Positions 43,948-57,600 of a stretch of DNA of 64,000 bases are shown in pieces (positions within the stretch are counted from its first letter, which is position 1; every line of letters starts with the position of its first letter). Below the pieces are notes generated by a model that was not told where the DNA came from, searched no databases, and saw only the letters and a program-made list of their open reading frames with translations. This stretch comes from Linanthus parryae (lineage: Eukaryota; Streptophyta; Magnoliopsida; Ericales; Polemoniaceae). The stretch covers positions 30,245,001 through 30,309,000 of the forward strand of contig JALGPY010000001.1 of the NCBI GenBank assembly GCA_023055425.1, given 5' to 3'. The position numbers and the translations under genes were made by a program.

Positions 43948-46900
43948 TAAATTTCATAAATTAAATAAAGACCTTTAAATTACGTTTCCTACCCTAAACT
44001 TTGTGGAATTTATAATTTCTCCCCTATGAGGTGTCATTTACCTACCACATTAAGGACACCTCATCTTGTGAGGTGTAAAATGCCTAAACACCCATAATAG
44101 CCTATTTAAAACTACCCACCTTATAACTGAACCAATTCAGTTGGTGCAAGAGATTCTAGAGCATTCATATGCTCTTAGTTTCCCCCAAGAACAACCCCAA
44201 CACCACGAGAGCAACCACCTTCACCACCCATCCAATTAAAATTATGCTCTTAGTGGATACTCTCTGGGTGATGATGATCAAGCTTGAAGCACCCATTCGT
44301 CGGTTTTTGAACCATTCGTCGTTTTCTAGGCTTGGAGCCACCGAGAAATGCAGAGCCCGTCGAAAAATGCGGTAACCCCTTTGTCTCCGCTCTGTTTTTA
44401 TTTCTACTTGCTTGTACTTGATCCATGCTAGCTTGTGAGATTATTGGAGGCCTTGAAACGTTCCCAGAACATGGTTTAATTCCACTTTTGAATCAGGTGG
44501 TGGTCGTTTTTTCGGGTCACAGAGCACCCCTGTTCATGGGGCTGTTTCTCCTTCACCAATTGATGGTTTTAGGTGAAAATTAATTATGTGTACTCCTGGA
44601 ACATCAGACATTAACTTCCGTTTCAATAAATTCTTCAAATTGGTCTCTATCCAGTCTAAAGTTTGAGACAAAAGTGGCTGCAAACTTATGTTTTCAACTG
44701 ATAAGTCATCCCATGAGAAGTTCAGTTAACTTCGACCCTCTGTACATTGCTAAAAATTTGGTGAAATTGAGCACTATTGGGTTGTGTGGGCTCTTGGAAC
44801 GTAGTGGTATAAGTTCATTTATATTTCACCGATTGAATCACATTTAATCATTTCAAATCTTACCTCTTGCTGCAGTGTTATCTTCCTGACTAAAAAGACA
44901 TGACCTAAGAGTTTATCTAAAATTGTGACATTCACAACTTACTCATTCCTTAATGAATTGAGCTGCAGTTTTCTCCTGTGTATGGCTGTAGAAGTGGTCT
45001 TCATATATATGTTTTGAACCACTGAAATAACCCTCCAAATTATTTTCTAAATAGCCTGGAAGTTTTCTAGTTGAGAACTCAAGAACATGCCAGCACTGAA
45101 AATTCTCAGGTGTCGGTTATGAGAATTGGAACATCTAACTTTTAGCTCTCGTATATTTTTCTGTTCTTGATGAAATGAAAACCCAACTGGTACATATCAC
45201 TCTTGTAACCAAGTACTGCAAATTTGGAGCTGATATAAGCATCTATTTCGCTAAAGCACCTGAAGAATGGATTGAACTAGTTGGTTGATACATGTTCTTG
45301 AAATGTCTTTAACCATCTCGATTCCTGTCAATTACATGGGATTATATCTTCATCAATATCTAACCAATATGAATACTTCTTGGTCATGTGTACTCTTGTC
45401 ACTTCTAGCTGCAATCTTCATATTAATATCATCTCTGGAATCAATTTATAAGCTGTCTAAATTTCAGGTTGAAGTCTGCTTCATGTTATGTTCTTGAACT
45501 CTTAGGAGGTGACCCATGACTTGGCTGATTTATAAAATCTACAACTTTCCTACTTCTTGGTCTATTGAATTTGTGTTTTATTCTGTGTGTTGCTAATATT
45601 GTGGTCTTCAAATCCCATGTTTTGAATGGCCCAAACTTCCCTCTTAACGCCCTTGAAATTCGGTGGCGGAGTGTAGCCTGTGGAGGATTATGAACTTGCG
45701 AGATTTAAGAAAATTAGAAGTATAGGAAAACTTGAAAACTGCCATCTTTGGCATGTCGTAACATATTGAGTACAATTCCAAATTTCAATCTACTTTCACG
45801 TGTTGCTAGAACCTGGTTAATACTATATTTCCATTCATGTTTTATGAGTTTCTCTATATCCTAAACGAATTTTTCAGGAATTCAGTGTTAAATTAAATGC
45901 GTATCGATTTAGTATTAAATGTAACCTGAAATCTCCAACATTGCGCTATCATAACTTCTTTAGTATTTTACCAAATCTTCTTCTGCTTTCTCTTGTGAGA
46001 AGCTGGTTAATACTTTAAATATCTCTCAGAGAAGGGTTTCATGTATCCTGAACAGATTGCTCAGAAATCAAGCTCGACGTAGCAAACTTGAAACTGTAAA
46101 ATCACTCGAAAAATATTTCAAGTGTCGGCAAGTGAATTCCTGTCCAATTTTGACGAAGTTTATCTCCTTGTGTGTTTGGAATCTTGGAAGTTTCAAATAT
46201 GTTCCGGAAACCTGAGAATACAATCTACAAGACCCTATCTTCATATTCTCAATATCCTTTCAATAAATCATAAATTGGCTGTAAAATTGACCAGTTTAGA
46301 AGATTTCCTTATAACTTTGAGTTTATGATTTGACAAGTCATATGAGCTAATCAACCAAAATGACATTCTTGAGAGTTGTTCAGAATTATAATTCAAGTTT
46401 AAGGGTCAAGTTTGACAAAGTTTGACTTCTTGAAAACTCTACTATTATTGATCTGTATAGAAGGGGCAAAATGGTAACTTTTCAATAACTTGGATTGAAC
46501 CGTCAAATCTTAACCCGGGGCATGACCTCATACCTCCATATTAGTTTCTTAACAATTGGAGCTAGTCTACACCTATCCGGGTTTGAATTTGATTAAAATT
46601 CAATTGTAGGGGCTTTTCTGGAGTATCACTAAACTGCATGAACCCGAATGCAATTAAGTGAAAGTGGTAGAACTCAACTGTGTGTGGAACGGGATATGGA
46701 TCATGTTTTCATATATCTAAGTATCACTGGAGGGTTCAGGCACAGTTAGGGACTGTACCAGAGAGACCGGGTTACTAGGAGAAGAATAGTAAATTTGGTA
46801 GAAATAGTCAGGATAACATCTGCATATGCATTCTACCCCACTCATAGGACAAGTTTTGAAAGTATACATACTTGAATTGTGTAGTGCTTGCTGGATTATG

Positions 46901-47751
46901 TAATGAGCTCTGCTGATCAGGAAACTATGGTGGATTTCAGCTGTGCATATGTATGTTTGCTTCTTTAAGCTGATAGCACGTATATGAATACTATGGTTAT
47001 GAGTTGTGATATGTGGTTGTATGATAGTCTTCGGACGTTGAGTTGTCTTCAGGCAACTGGGAATCGTCTTCGGACGTTGTGTTGTCTTCCGAAAACAGGG
47101 AACTGTCTTCGGACATTGTGTTGTCTTCCGACAACTGGGAATTGTCTTCGGACATAGTAGGCAACTAGTACTACTCTCTGGACTAATTTCTAGTAGGGGG
47201 TGTGCACACTTAAGGTCTAGTTTGTCTTGGTTGATTTATTTGCCTTCGTTGTCGGAAGTGAATCTGGTCTTCACGACCCTCTGGGTGGTGAGATTTGGGA
47301 TCCTCCGTATAAGGCTGGTATGGTTGTGATGGTTATGGATGATTGATGATTCGTCGAGTTACAAGTTACCTCTACTCTATTTGTGCTATATGTGGTAATG
47401 TGACAGGGTCCTGGCTTGAGCGTCTGTAAGTTTTAAAGTTGAATCATTTCAAAATCTATTTATGTTATTTTCCTAGTACCATACTACTTGTCATATATTC
47501 TAACTGGTGCGGTTATTTTCTATCTTTTCAGGTGAGTACGTGGGAATCTGGGGATTTAGTACATCATTTAGAAGTCCACAAAGATAATAGTAAGTTGGTT
47601 TTAAGTTTCAGTTTCTTTAATTCTGTCTCTTAACAGAATCGTTAGGGTTTGACTCCTTGCTGGGGCATTCACGTGCCTTAGCAGAGGACACTCCCATGAG
47701 TCTGGGCGTCTTCTAGTAGATTTCCCAGCTCTGAAAGGTGGGGGTGTTACA
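43948..47751 (+). repeat. LARD LTR A, right piece
   Basis: It continues the LTR cut at 28656 and ends GGGTGTTACA at 47751. Compared with B and C it lacks about 60 bp (the segment at 49686-49755 in B) and has more single-base differences, so A is the most diverged of the three. Confidence 0.88.
47027..47160. repeat. 39-bp tandem repeats inside LARD LTR A
   Basis: Three 39-bp units start with GTCTTCGGAC(G/A)TTG, and a fourth partial unit follows. The third has GTTGTCTTCCGACAAC, a perfect 6-bp stem with a 4-base loop; the other units have weaker forms. The same array lies at about 52504-52637 in LTR B and 57981-58114 in LTR C. Confidence 0.85.
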
Positions 47752-49194
47752 GATGGTATCTGAGCTTTGGTTCTGCGAAAAGACAGAATTAGAAACTAAA
47801 CTAGTAGGTGGATAGTATTTTCAAATTTTAAAACTGGATAGGAAACAAGACTAAAAATGAAGTAGGATGGTTGGGGAGAGCACTGACGAGAGTGATATAT
47901 GTGCATTTGTGGGCCAAATAGGCGTATATTGTTTGAAGCTCAAGCGAGGTTAATAGTTTTTGCATTGCTTTGCATAGTGAGGAAATTGCATGATTCTGAG
48001 AAAGAATAGTGGATGTGGAGATATCATGTGGATGATATTGATACCGGAATGATCCGGAACTGGAGTAGAAGATGGCATGAGGCATATATTGCATAATTCA
48101 TACTGTTATTACCCGAGTTTACTCATGATGGTACCCGAGAAGTCGACATATGATTGTCACATAATAACTAAACATCACTAGAATCATTGAATTGTGGTAT
48201 TATATCGTAGTTGGATGACCTTTTCAGGCATCCTAGGTGTTCATAGTACATGTTAAGAGATTGAGTAAGTGATGGTTATGATTCACTAGCAGGAGAAATA
48301 GAGTTACCGAGGTATCATAACGACGTGTCAGTTGGATCTATTAAGGTTATGAGTTGGGGATACGCGTATTTTAGAATATGGAATGAAGTATACGAAAGGG
48401 GTATGAGTTAATCATGCAACAAAGGATCTTCTTCCTCGATACTATTGGATAAGCAATAGGAAATGATTATATTAAGAAAGGAGCTTATGCTAAACGGTGT
48501 TTAAAATATCAAGGGTGTTGGATTTGTTCAGACACTAGATGAATTTGGGTGGTAAAGAAATATTGAGAGTAAATATATGCATGATATACATGATATACAC
48601 AAAAATCTCTAGGATAAGGTTATGTTCCCAACACTGTAGGGTCAAGTTATTGTAGAGGATTTACATGTTCAGGGTGAAAGGTAAAGAGTTGTAAGGTGTG
48701 ACGACGATAACTACAATTAGCAAACACTGTGGAGGATGAAACAGTCTTAGAGGTTAAAGCATGGCATGTGATATAATAAGGGAAGTAGGGTATACCCCAA
48801 ACGTCTAATGTGGAATTTTAAGGACTAAGGTGAAAGGAGGTTTACTCTTGTTGGCATATGATCTAGTCTAGAGATCAATACGAAAATTATCGTGGCAAGG
48901 GAGATTTGGTACAATTCACCAGGCATAGTATATCGGTTAGAGTATTTCAGAGGAACCTAGGAAAGATCAGGCGATCAGAAGAAACTGGGATCAGTAGTAT
49001 GCTAAGAGATTTGACGAGATATAATTCATGGGGCACGCCAGACATGGTACTCGTACATTTGAGTATTCAAGGAAGCATGACAACATCAAGAGAATTGTAA
49101 GGGAAACTGGGGTTCAATTGAGGAAGGGAAGGAATTAGTGTAATATGAAATGGTCTGAGATCTTCGGGGACAAAGATTCATTTAAGGGGTAGAA
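47752..49194 (+). other. LARD internal region 1, without recognisable genes
   Basis: It is 1443 bp between LTR A and LTR B. It has the PBS at its start and AAGGGGTAGAA before the LTR. Small open frames (e.g. 47828-48094 minus, 48906-49100 plus) recur in region 2 only because the sequence is duplicated. No gag or pol motif is seen. Confidence 0.8.
47754..47771 (+). other. primer binding site of the LARD element
   Basis: TGGTATCTGAGCTTTGGT starts two bases after the LTR end. It is the initiator Met tRNA type with one change (TCTGAGC for TCAGAGC). A second copy is at 53231. Confidence 0.82.
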
Positions 49195-52100
49195 TATAAC
49201 ACCCTAGAAATTTATAAGGGTTCAAAATCTTATTTTTAAAAGTTTGGGGCTATTATGCAGATGATATTTAATTTTATCTAGCATCCCAACAAGAGTCTTG
49301 AACTGTGAATTGACATCAAAGTATAGTATTGAGGTCTGGATATCTCAAAATAATGTATTGATTGGTAAATTTCAGAAATTAAATAAAGACCTTTAAATTA
49401 CGTTTGCTACCCTAAACTTTGTGGAATTTATAATTATCCCCTATGAGGTGTCATTTACCTACCACATTAAGGACACCTCATCTTGTGAGGTGTAAAATGC
49501 CTAAACACCCATAATAGCCTATTTAAAACTACCCACCTTAAAACTGAACCAATTCAGTTGGTGCAAGAGATTCTAGAGCATTCATATGCTCTTAGTTTCC
49601 CCCAAGAACAACCCCAACACCACGAGAGCAACCACCTTCACCACCCATCCAATTAAAATTCTTCTCTTAGTGGATACTCTCTGCGTTATGATGATCAATA
49701 ACCCTCAACCAATTTCTCAATCGAGCAAGTTACGAGTTTGGAATTTCAGAGTTCCAGCTTGAAGCACCCATTCGTCGGTTTTTGAACCATTCGCCGTTTT
49801 CTGGGCTTGGAGCCACCGAGAAATGCAGAGCCCGTCGAAAAATGCGGTAACCCCTCTGTCTCCGCTCTGTTTTTATTTCTACTTGCTTGTACTTGATCCA
49901 TGCTAGCTTGTGAGATGATTGGAGGCCTTGAAACGTTCCCAGAACATGGTTTAATTCCACTTTTGAATCAGGTGGTGGTCGTTTTTTCGGGTCACAGAGC
50001 ACCCCTGTTCATGGGGCTGTTTCTCCTTCACCAATTGATGGTTTTGGGCGAAAATTAATTATGTGTACTCCTGGGACATCAGACATTAACTTCCATTTCA
50101 ATAACTTCTTCAAATTGGTCTCTATCCAGTCTAAAGTTCGACACAAAAGTGGCTGCAAACTTATGTTCCCAACTGACAAGTCATCCCATGAGAATTTTAA
50201 TTAACTTTGACCCTCTGTACATTGCTAAAAATTTGGTGAAATTGAGCACTACTGGGTTGTGTGTGCTCTTGGAACATAGTGGTATAAGTTCATTTATATT
50301 TCACCGATTGAATCACATTTAATCTCTTCAAATCTTACCTCTTGCTGCAGTGTTATCTTCCTGACTAAAAAGACATGACCTAAGAGTTTATCTAAAATTG
50401 TGACATTCACAACTTACTCATTTCTTAATGAATTGAGCTGCAGATTTCTCCTGTGTATGGCTGTAGAAGTGGTCTTCATATATATGTTTTGAACCACTGA
50501 AATAACCCTCCAAATTATTTTCTAAATAGCCTGGAAGTTTTCTAGTTGAGAACTCAAGAACATGCCAGCACTGAAAATTCTCAAGTGTCGGTTATGAGAA
50601 TTTGAACATCTAACTTTTAGCTCTCGTATATTTTTCTGTTCTTGATGAAATGAAAACCCAACTGGTACATATCACTCTTGTAACCAAGTACTGCAAATTT
50701 GGAGCTGATATAAGCATCTATTTCGCTAAAGCACCTGAAGAATGGATTGAACTAGTCGGTTGATACATGGTCTTGAAATGTCTTTAACCATCTAGATTCC
50801 TGTCAATTACATGGGATCATATCTTCATCAATATCTAACCAATATGAATACTTCTTGGTCATGTGTACTCTTGGCACTTCTAGCTGCAATCTTCATATTA
50901 ATATCATCTCTGGAATCAATTTATAAGCTGTCTAAATTTCAGGTTGAAGTCTGCTTCATGTTATGTTCTTGAACTCTTAGGCGGTGACCCATGACTTGGC
51001 TGATTTATAAAATCTACAACTTTCCTACTTCTTGGTCTATTGAATTTGTGTTTTATTCTGTGTGTTGCTAATATTGTGGTCTTCAAATCCCATGTTTTGA
51101 ATGGCCCAAACTTCCCTCTTAACGCCCTTGAAATTCGGTGGCGGAGTGTAGCCTGTGGAGGATTATGAACTTGCGAGATTTAAGAAAATTATAAGTATAG
51201 GAAAACTTGAAAACTGCCATCTTTGGCATGTCGTAACATATTGAGTACAATTCCAAATTTCAATCAACTTTCACGTGTTGCTAGAACCTGGTTAATACTA
51301 TATTTCCATTCATGTTTTATGAGTTTCTCTATATCCTAAACGAATTTTCAGGAATTCAGGGTTAAATTAAATGCGTATAGATTTAGTATTAAATGTAACC
51401 TGAAATCTCCAACATTGCGCTATCATAACTTCTTTAGTATTTTACCAAATCTTCTTCTGCTTTCTCTTGTGAGAAGCGGGTTAATACTTTAAATATCTCT
51501 CAGAGAAGGGTTTCATGTATCCTGAACAGATTGCTCAGAAATCAAGCTCGAAGTAGCTAACTTGAAACTGTAAAATCACTCGAAAAATATTTCAAGTGTC
51601 GGCAAGTGAATTCCTGTCCAATTTTGACGAAGTTTATCTCCTTGTGTGTTCGGAATCTTGGAAGTTTCAAATATGTTCCGGAAGCCTGAGAATACACTCT
51701 ACAAGACCCTATCTTCATATTCTCAATATCCTTTCAATAAATCATAAATTGGCTGTAAAATTGACCAGTTTAGAAGATTTCCTTATAACTTTGAGTTTAT
51801 GATTTGACAAGTCATATGAGCTAATAAACCAAAATGACATTCTTGAGAGTTGTTCAGAATAATAATTCAAGTTTAAGGGTCAAGTTTGACAAAGTTTGAC
51901 TTCTTGAAAACTCTACTATTACTGATCTGTATAGAAGGGGCAAAATGGTAATTTTTCAATAACTTGGATTGAACCGTCAAATCTTAACCCGGGGCATGAC
52001 CTCATACCTCCATATTAGTTTCGTAACAATTGGAGCTAGTCTACACCTATCTGGGTTTGAATTTGATTAAAATTCAATTGTAGGGGCTTTTTTGGTGTAT

Positions 52101-53228
52101 CACTAAACTGCAGGAACCCGAATGCAATTAAGTGAAAGTGGTAGAACTCAACTGTGTGTGTCAGAACGGGATATGGATCATGTTTTCATATATCTAAGTA
52201 TCACTGGAGGGTTCAGGCACAGTTAGGGACTGTACCAGAGAGACCGGGTTACTAGGAGAAGAATAGTAAATTTGGTAGAAATAGTCAGGATAACATCTGC
52301 ATATGCATTCTACCCCACTCATAGGACAAGTGTTGAAAGTATACATACTTGAATTGTGTAGTGCTGGCTGGATTATGTAATGAGCTCTGCTGATCAGGAA
52401 ACTATGGTGGATTTCAGCTGTGCATATGTATGTTTGCTTCTTTAAGCTGATAGCACGTATATGAATACTATGGTTATGAGTTGTGATATGTGGTTTTATG
52501 ATAGTCTTCGGACGTTGAGTTGTCTTCAGGCAACTGGGAATCGTCTTTGGACGTTGTGTTGTCTTCCGAAAACTGGGAACTGTCTTCGGACATTGTGTTG
52601 TCTTTCGACAACTGGGAATTGTCTTCGGACATAGTAGGCAACTAGTACTACTCTCTGGACTAATTTCTAGTAGGGGGTGTGCACACTTAAGGTCTAGTTT
52701 GTTTTGGTTGATTTATTTGCCTTCCTTGTCGGAAGTGAATCTGGTCTTCACGACCCTCCGGGTGGTGAGATTTGGGATCCTCCGTATAAGGCTGGTATGG
52801 TTGTGATGGTTATGGATGATTGATGATTCGTCGAGTTACAAGTTACCTCTACTCTATTTGTGCTATATGTGGTAATGTGACAGGGTCCTGGCTTGAGCGT
52901 CTGTAAGTTTTAAAGTTGAATCATTTCAAAATCTATATATGTTATTTTCCTAGTACCATACTACTTGTCATATATTCTAACTGGTGCGGTTATTTTCTAT
53001 CTTTTCAGGTGAGTACGTGGGAATCTGGGGATTTAGTACATCATTTAGAAGTCCACAAAGATAATAGTAAGTTGGTTTTAAGTTTCAGTTTCTTTAATTC
53101 TGTCTCTTAACAGAATCGTTAGGGTTTGACTCCTTGCTGGGGCATTCACGTGCCTTAGCAGAGGACACTCCCATGAGTCTGGGCGTCTTCTGGTAGATTT
53201 CCCAGCTCTGAAAGGTGGGGGTGTTACA
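49195..53228 (+). repeat. LARD LTR B
   Basis: It is 4034 bp. Its first bases are TATAACACCC, the standard TG changed to TA; the end is GGGTGTTACA. It carries the 60-bp segment missing in LTR A. It is very close to LTR C. Confidence 0.9.
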
Positions 53229-54672
53229 GATGGTATCTGAGCTTTGGTTCTGCGAAAAGACAGAATTAGAAACTAAACTAGTAGGTGGATAGTATTTTCA
53301 AATTTTAAAACTGGATAGGAAACAAGACCAAAAATGAAGTAGGATGGTTGGGGAGAGCACTGACGAGAGTGATATATGTGCATTTGTGGGCCAAATAGGC
53401 GTATATTGTTTGAAGCTCGAGCGAGGTTAATAGTTGTTGCATTGCTTTGCATAGTGAGGAAATTGCATGATTCTGAGAAAGAATAGTGGATGTGGAGATA
53501 TCATGTGGATGATATTGATACCGGAATGATCCGGAACTGGAGTAGAAGATGGCATGAGGCATATATTGCATAATTCATACTATTATTACCCGAGTTTACT
53601 CATGATGGTACCCGAGAAGTCGACATATGATTGTCACATAATAACTAAACATCGCTAGAATCATTGGATTGTGGTATTATATCGTAGTTGGATGACCTTT
53701 TCAGGCATCCTAGGTGTTCATAGTACATGTTAAGAGATTGAGTAAGTGATGGTTATGATTCACTAGCAGGAGAAATAGAGTTACCGAGGTACCATAACGA
53801 CGTGTCAGTTGGATCTATTAAGGTTATGAGTTGGGGATACGCGTATTTTAGAATATGGAATGAAGTATACGAAAGGGGTATGAGTTAATCATGCAACAAA
53901 GGATCTTCTTCCTCGATACTATTGGATAAGTAATAGGAAATGATTATATTAAGAAAGGAGCTTATGCTAAACGGTGTTTAAAATATCAAGGGTGTTGGAT
54001 TTGTTCAGACACTAGATGAATTTGGGTGGTAAAGAAATATTGAGAGTAAATATATGCATGATATACATGATATACACAAAAATCTCTAGGATAAGGTTAT
54101 GTTCCCAACACTGTAGGGTCAAGTTATTGTAGAGGATTTACATGTTCAGGGTGAAAGGTAAAGAGTTGTAAGGTGTGACGACGATAACTACAATTAGCAA
54201 ACACTGTGGAGGATGAAACAGTCTTAGAGGTTAAAGCATGGCATGTGATATAATAAGGGAAGTAGGGTATACCCCAAACGTCTAATGTGGAATTTTAAGG
54301 ACTAAGGTGAAAGGAGGTTTACTCTTGTTGGCATATGATCTAGTCTAGAGATCAATACGAAAATTATCGTGGCAAGGGAGATTTGGTACAATTCACCAGG
54401 CATAGTATATCGGTTAGAGTATTTCAGAGGAACCTAGGAAAGATCAGGCGATCAGAAGAAACTGGGATCAGTAGTATGCTAAGAGATTTGACGAGATATA
54501 ATTCATGGGGCACGCCAGACATGGTACTCGTACATTTGAGTATTCAAGGAAGCATGACAACATCAAGAGAATTGTAAGGGAAACTGGGGTTCAATTGAGG
54601 AAGGGAAGGAATTAGTGTAATATGAAATGGTCTGAGATCTTCGGGGACAAAGATTCATTTAAGGGGGTAGAA
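53229..54672 (+). other. LARD internal region 2, without recognisable genes
   Basis: It is 1444 bp and near identical to region 1. The PBS is at 53231 and the PPT AAGGGGGTAGAA ends at 54672, one G longer than before LTR B. Confidence 0.8.
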
Positions 54673-57600
54673 TGTAACACCCTAGAAATTTATAAGGGTT
54701 CAAAATCTTATTTTTAAAAGTTTGGGGCTATTATGCAGATGATATTTAATTTTATCTAGCATCCCAACAAGAGTCTTGAACTGTGAATTGACATCAAAGT
54801 ATAGTATTGAGGTCTGGATATCTCAAAATAATGTATTGATTGGTAAATTTCAGAAATTAAATAAAGACCTTTAAATTACGTTTGCTACCCTAAACTTTGT
54901 GGAATTTATAATTATCCCCTATGAGGTGTCATTTACCTACCACATTAAGGACACCTCATCTTGTGAGGTGTAAAATGCCTAAACACCCATAATAGCCTAT
55001 TTAAAACTACCCACCTTAAAACTGAACCAATTCAGTTGGTGCAAGAGATTCTAGAGCATTCATATGCTCTTAGTTTCCCCCAAGAACAACCCCAACACCA
55101 CGAGAGCAACCACCTTCACCACCCATCCAATTAAAATTCTTCTCTTAGTGGATACTCTCTGCGTTATGATGATCAATAACCCTCAACCAATTTCTCAATC
55201 GAGCAAGTTACGAGTTTGGAATTTCAGAGTTCCAGCTTGAAGCACCCATTCGTCGGTTTTTGAACCATTCGCCGTTTTCTGGGCTTGGAGCCACCGAGAA
55301 ATGCAGAGCCCGTCGAAAAATGCGGTAACCCCTCTGTCTCCGCTCTGTTTTTATTTCTACTTGCTTGTACTTGATCCATGCTAGCTTGTGAGATGATTGG
55401 AGGCCTTGAAACGTTCCCAGAACATGGTTTAATTCCACTTTTGAATCAGGTGGTGGTCGTTTTTTCGGGTCACAGAGCACCCCTGTTCATGGGGCTGTTT
55501 CTCCTTCACCAATTGATGGTTTTGGGCGAAAATTAATTATGTGTACTCCTGGGACATCAGACATTAACTTCCATTTCAATAACTTCTTCAAATTGGTCTC
55601 TATCCAGTCTAAAGTTCGACACAAAAGTGGCTGCAAACTTATGTTCCCAACTGACAAGTCATCCCATGAGAATTTTAATTAACTTTGACCCTCTGTACAT
55701 TGCTAAAAATTTGGTGAAATTGAGCACTACTGGGTTGTGTGTGCTCTTGGAACATAGTGGTATAAGTTCATTTATATTTCACCGATTGAATCACATTTAA
55801 TCTCTTCAAATCTTACCTCTTGCTGCAGTGTTATCTTCCTGACTAAAAAGACATGACCTAAGAGTTTATCTAAAATTGTGACATTCACAACTTACTCATT
55901 TCTTAATGAATTGAGCTGCAGATTTCTCCTGTGTATGGCTGTAGAAGTGGTCTTCATATATATGTTTTGAACCACTGAAATAACCCTCCAAATTATTTTC
56001 TAAATAGCCTGGAGTTTTCTAGTTGAGAACTCAAGAACATGCCAGCACTGAAAATTCTCAAGTGTCGGTTATGAGAATTTGAACATCTAACTTTTAGCTC
56101 TCGTATATTTTTCTGTTCTTGATGAAATGAAAACCCAACTGGTACATATCACTCTTGTAACCAAGTACTGCAAATTTGGAGCTGATATAAGCATCTATTT
56201 CGCTAAAGCACCTGAAGAATGGATTGAACTAGTCGGTTGATACATGGTCTTGAAATGTCTTTAACCATCTAGATTCCTGTCAATTACATGGGATCATATC
56301 TTCATCAATATCTAACCAATATGAATACTTCTTGGTCATGTGTACTCTTGGCACTTCTAGCTGCAATCTTCATATTAATATCATCTCTGGAATCAATTTA
56401 TAAGCTGTTTAAATTTCAGGTTGAAGTCTTCTTCATGTTATGTTCTTGAACTCTTAGGCGGTGACCCATGACTTGGCTGATTTATAAAATCTACAACTTT
56501 CCTACTTCATGGTCTATTGAATTTGTGTTTTATTCTGTGTGTTGCTAATATTGTGGTCTTCAAATCCCATGTTTTGAATGGCCCAAACTTCCCTCTTAAC
56601 GCCCTTGAAATTCGGTGGCGGAGTGTAGCCTGTGGAGGATTATGAACTTGCGAGATATAAGAAAATTATAAGTATAGGAAAACTTGAAAACTGCCATCTT
56701 TGGCATGTCGTAACATATTGAGTACAATTCCAAATTTCAATCAACTTTCACGTGTTGCTAGAACCTGGTTAATACTATATTTCCATTCATGTTTTATGAG
56801 TTTCTCTATATCCTAAACGAATTTTCAGGAATTCAGGGTTAAATTAAATGCGTATCGATTTAGTATTAAATGTAACCTGAAATCTCCAACATTGCGCTAT
56901 CATAACTTCTTTAGTATTTTACCAAATCTTCTTCTGCTTTCTCTTGTGAGAAGCTGGTTAATACTTTAAATATCTCTCAGAGAAGGGTTTCATGTATCCT
57001 GAACAGATTGCTCAGAAATCAAGCTCGAAGTAGCTAACTTGAAACTGTAAAATCACTCGAAAAATATTTCAAGTGTCGGCAAGTGAATTCCTGTCCAATT
57101 TTGACGAAGTTTATCTCCTTGTGTGTTCGGAATCTTGGAAGTTTCAAATATGTTCCGGAAACCTGAGAATACAATCTACAAGACCCTATCTTCATATTCT
57201 CAATATCCTTTCAATAAATCATAAATTGGCTGTAAAATTGACCAGTTTAGAAGATTTCCTTATAACTTTGAGTTTATGATTTGACTAGTCATATGAGCTA
57301 ATCAACCAAAATGACATTCTTGAGAGTTGTTCAGAATAATAATTCAAGTTTAAGGGTCAAGTTTGACAAAGTTTGACTTCTTGAAAACTCTACTATTACT
57401 GATCTGTATAGAAGGGGCAAAATGGTAATTTTTCAATAACTTGGATTGAACCGTCAAATCTTAACCCGGGGCATGACCTCATACCTCCATATTAGTTTCG
57501 TAACAATTGGAGCTAGTCTACACCTATCTGGGTTTGAATTTGATTAAAATTCAATTGTAGGGGCTTTTTTGGTGTATCACTAAACTGCAGGAACCCGAAT

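Noticed and set aside
46122..57279. Small open frames (60-90 codons) that recur in all three LARD units
   Set aside because: They recur because the DNA is duplicated; nothing suggests selection on protein.
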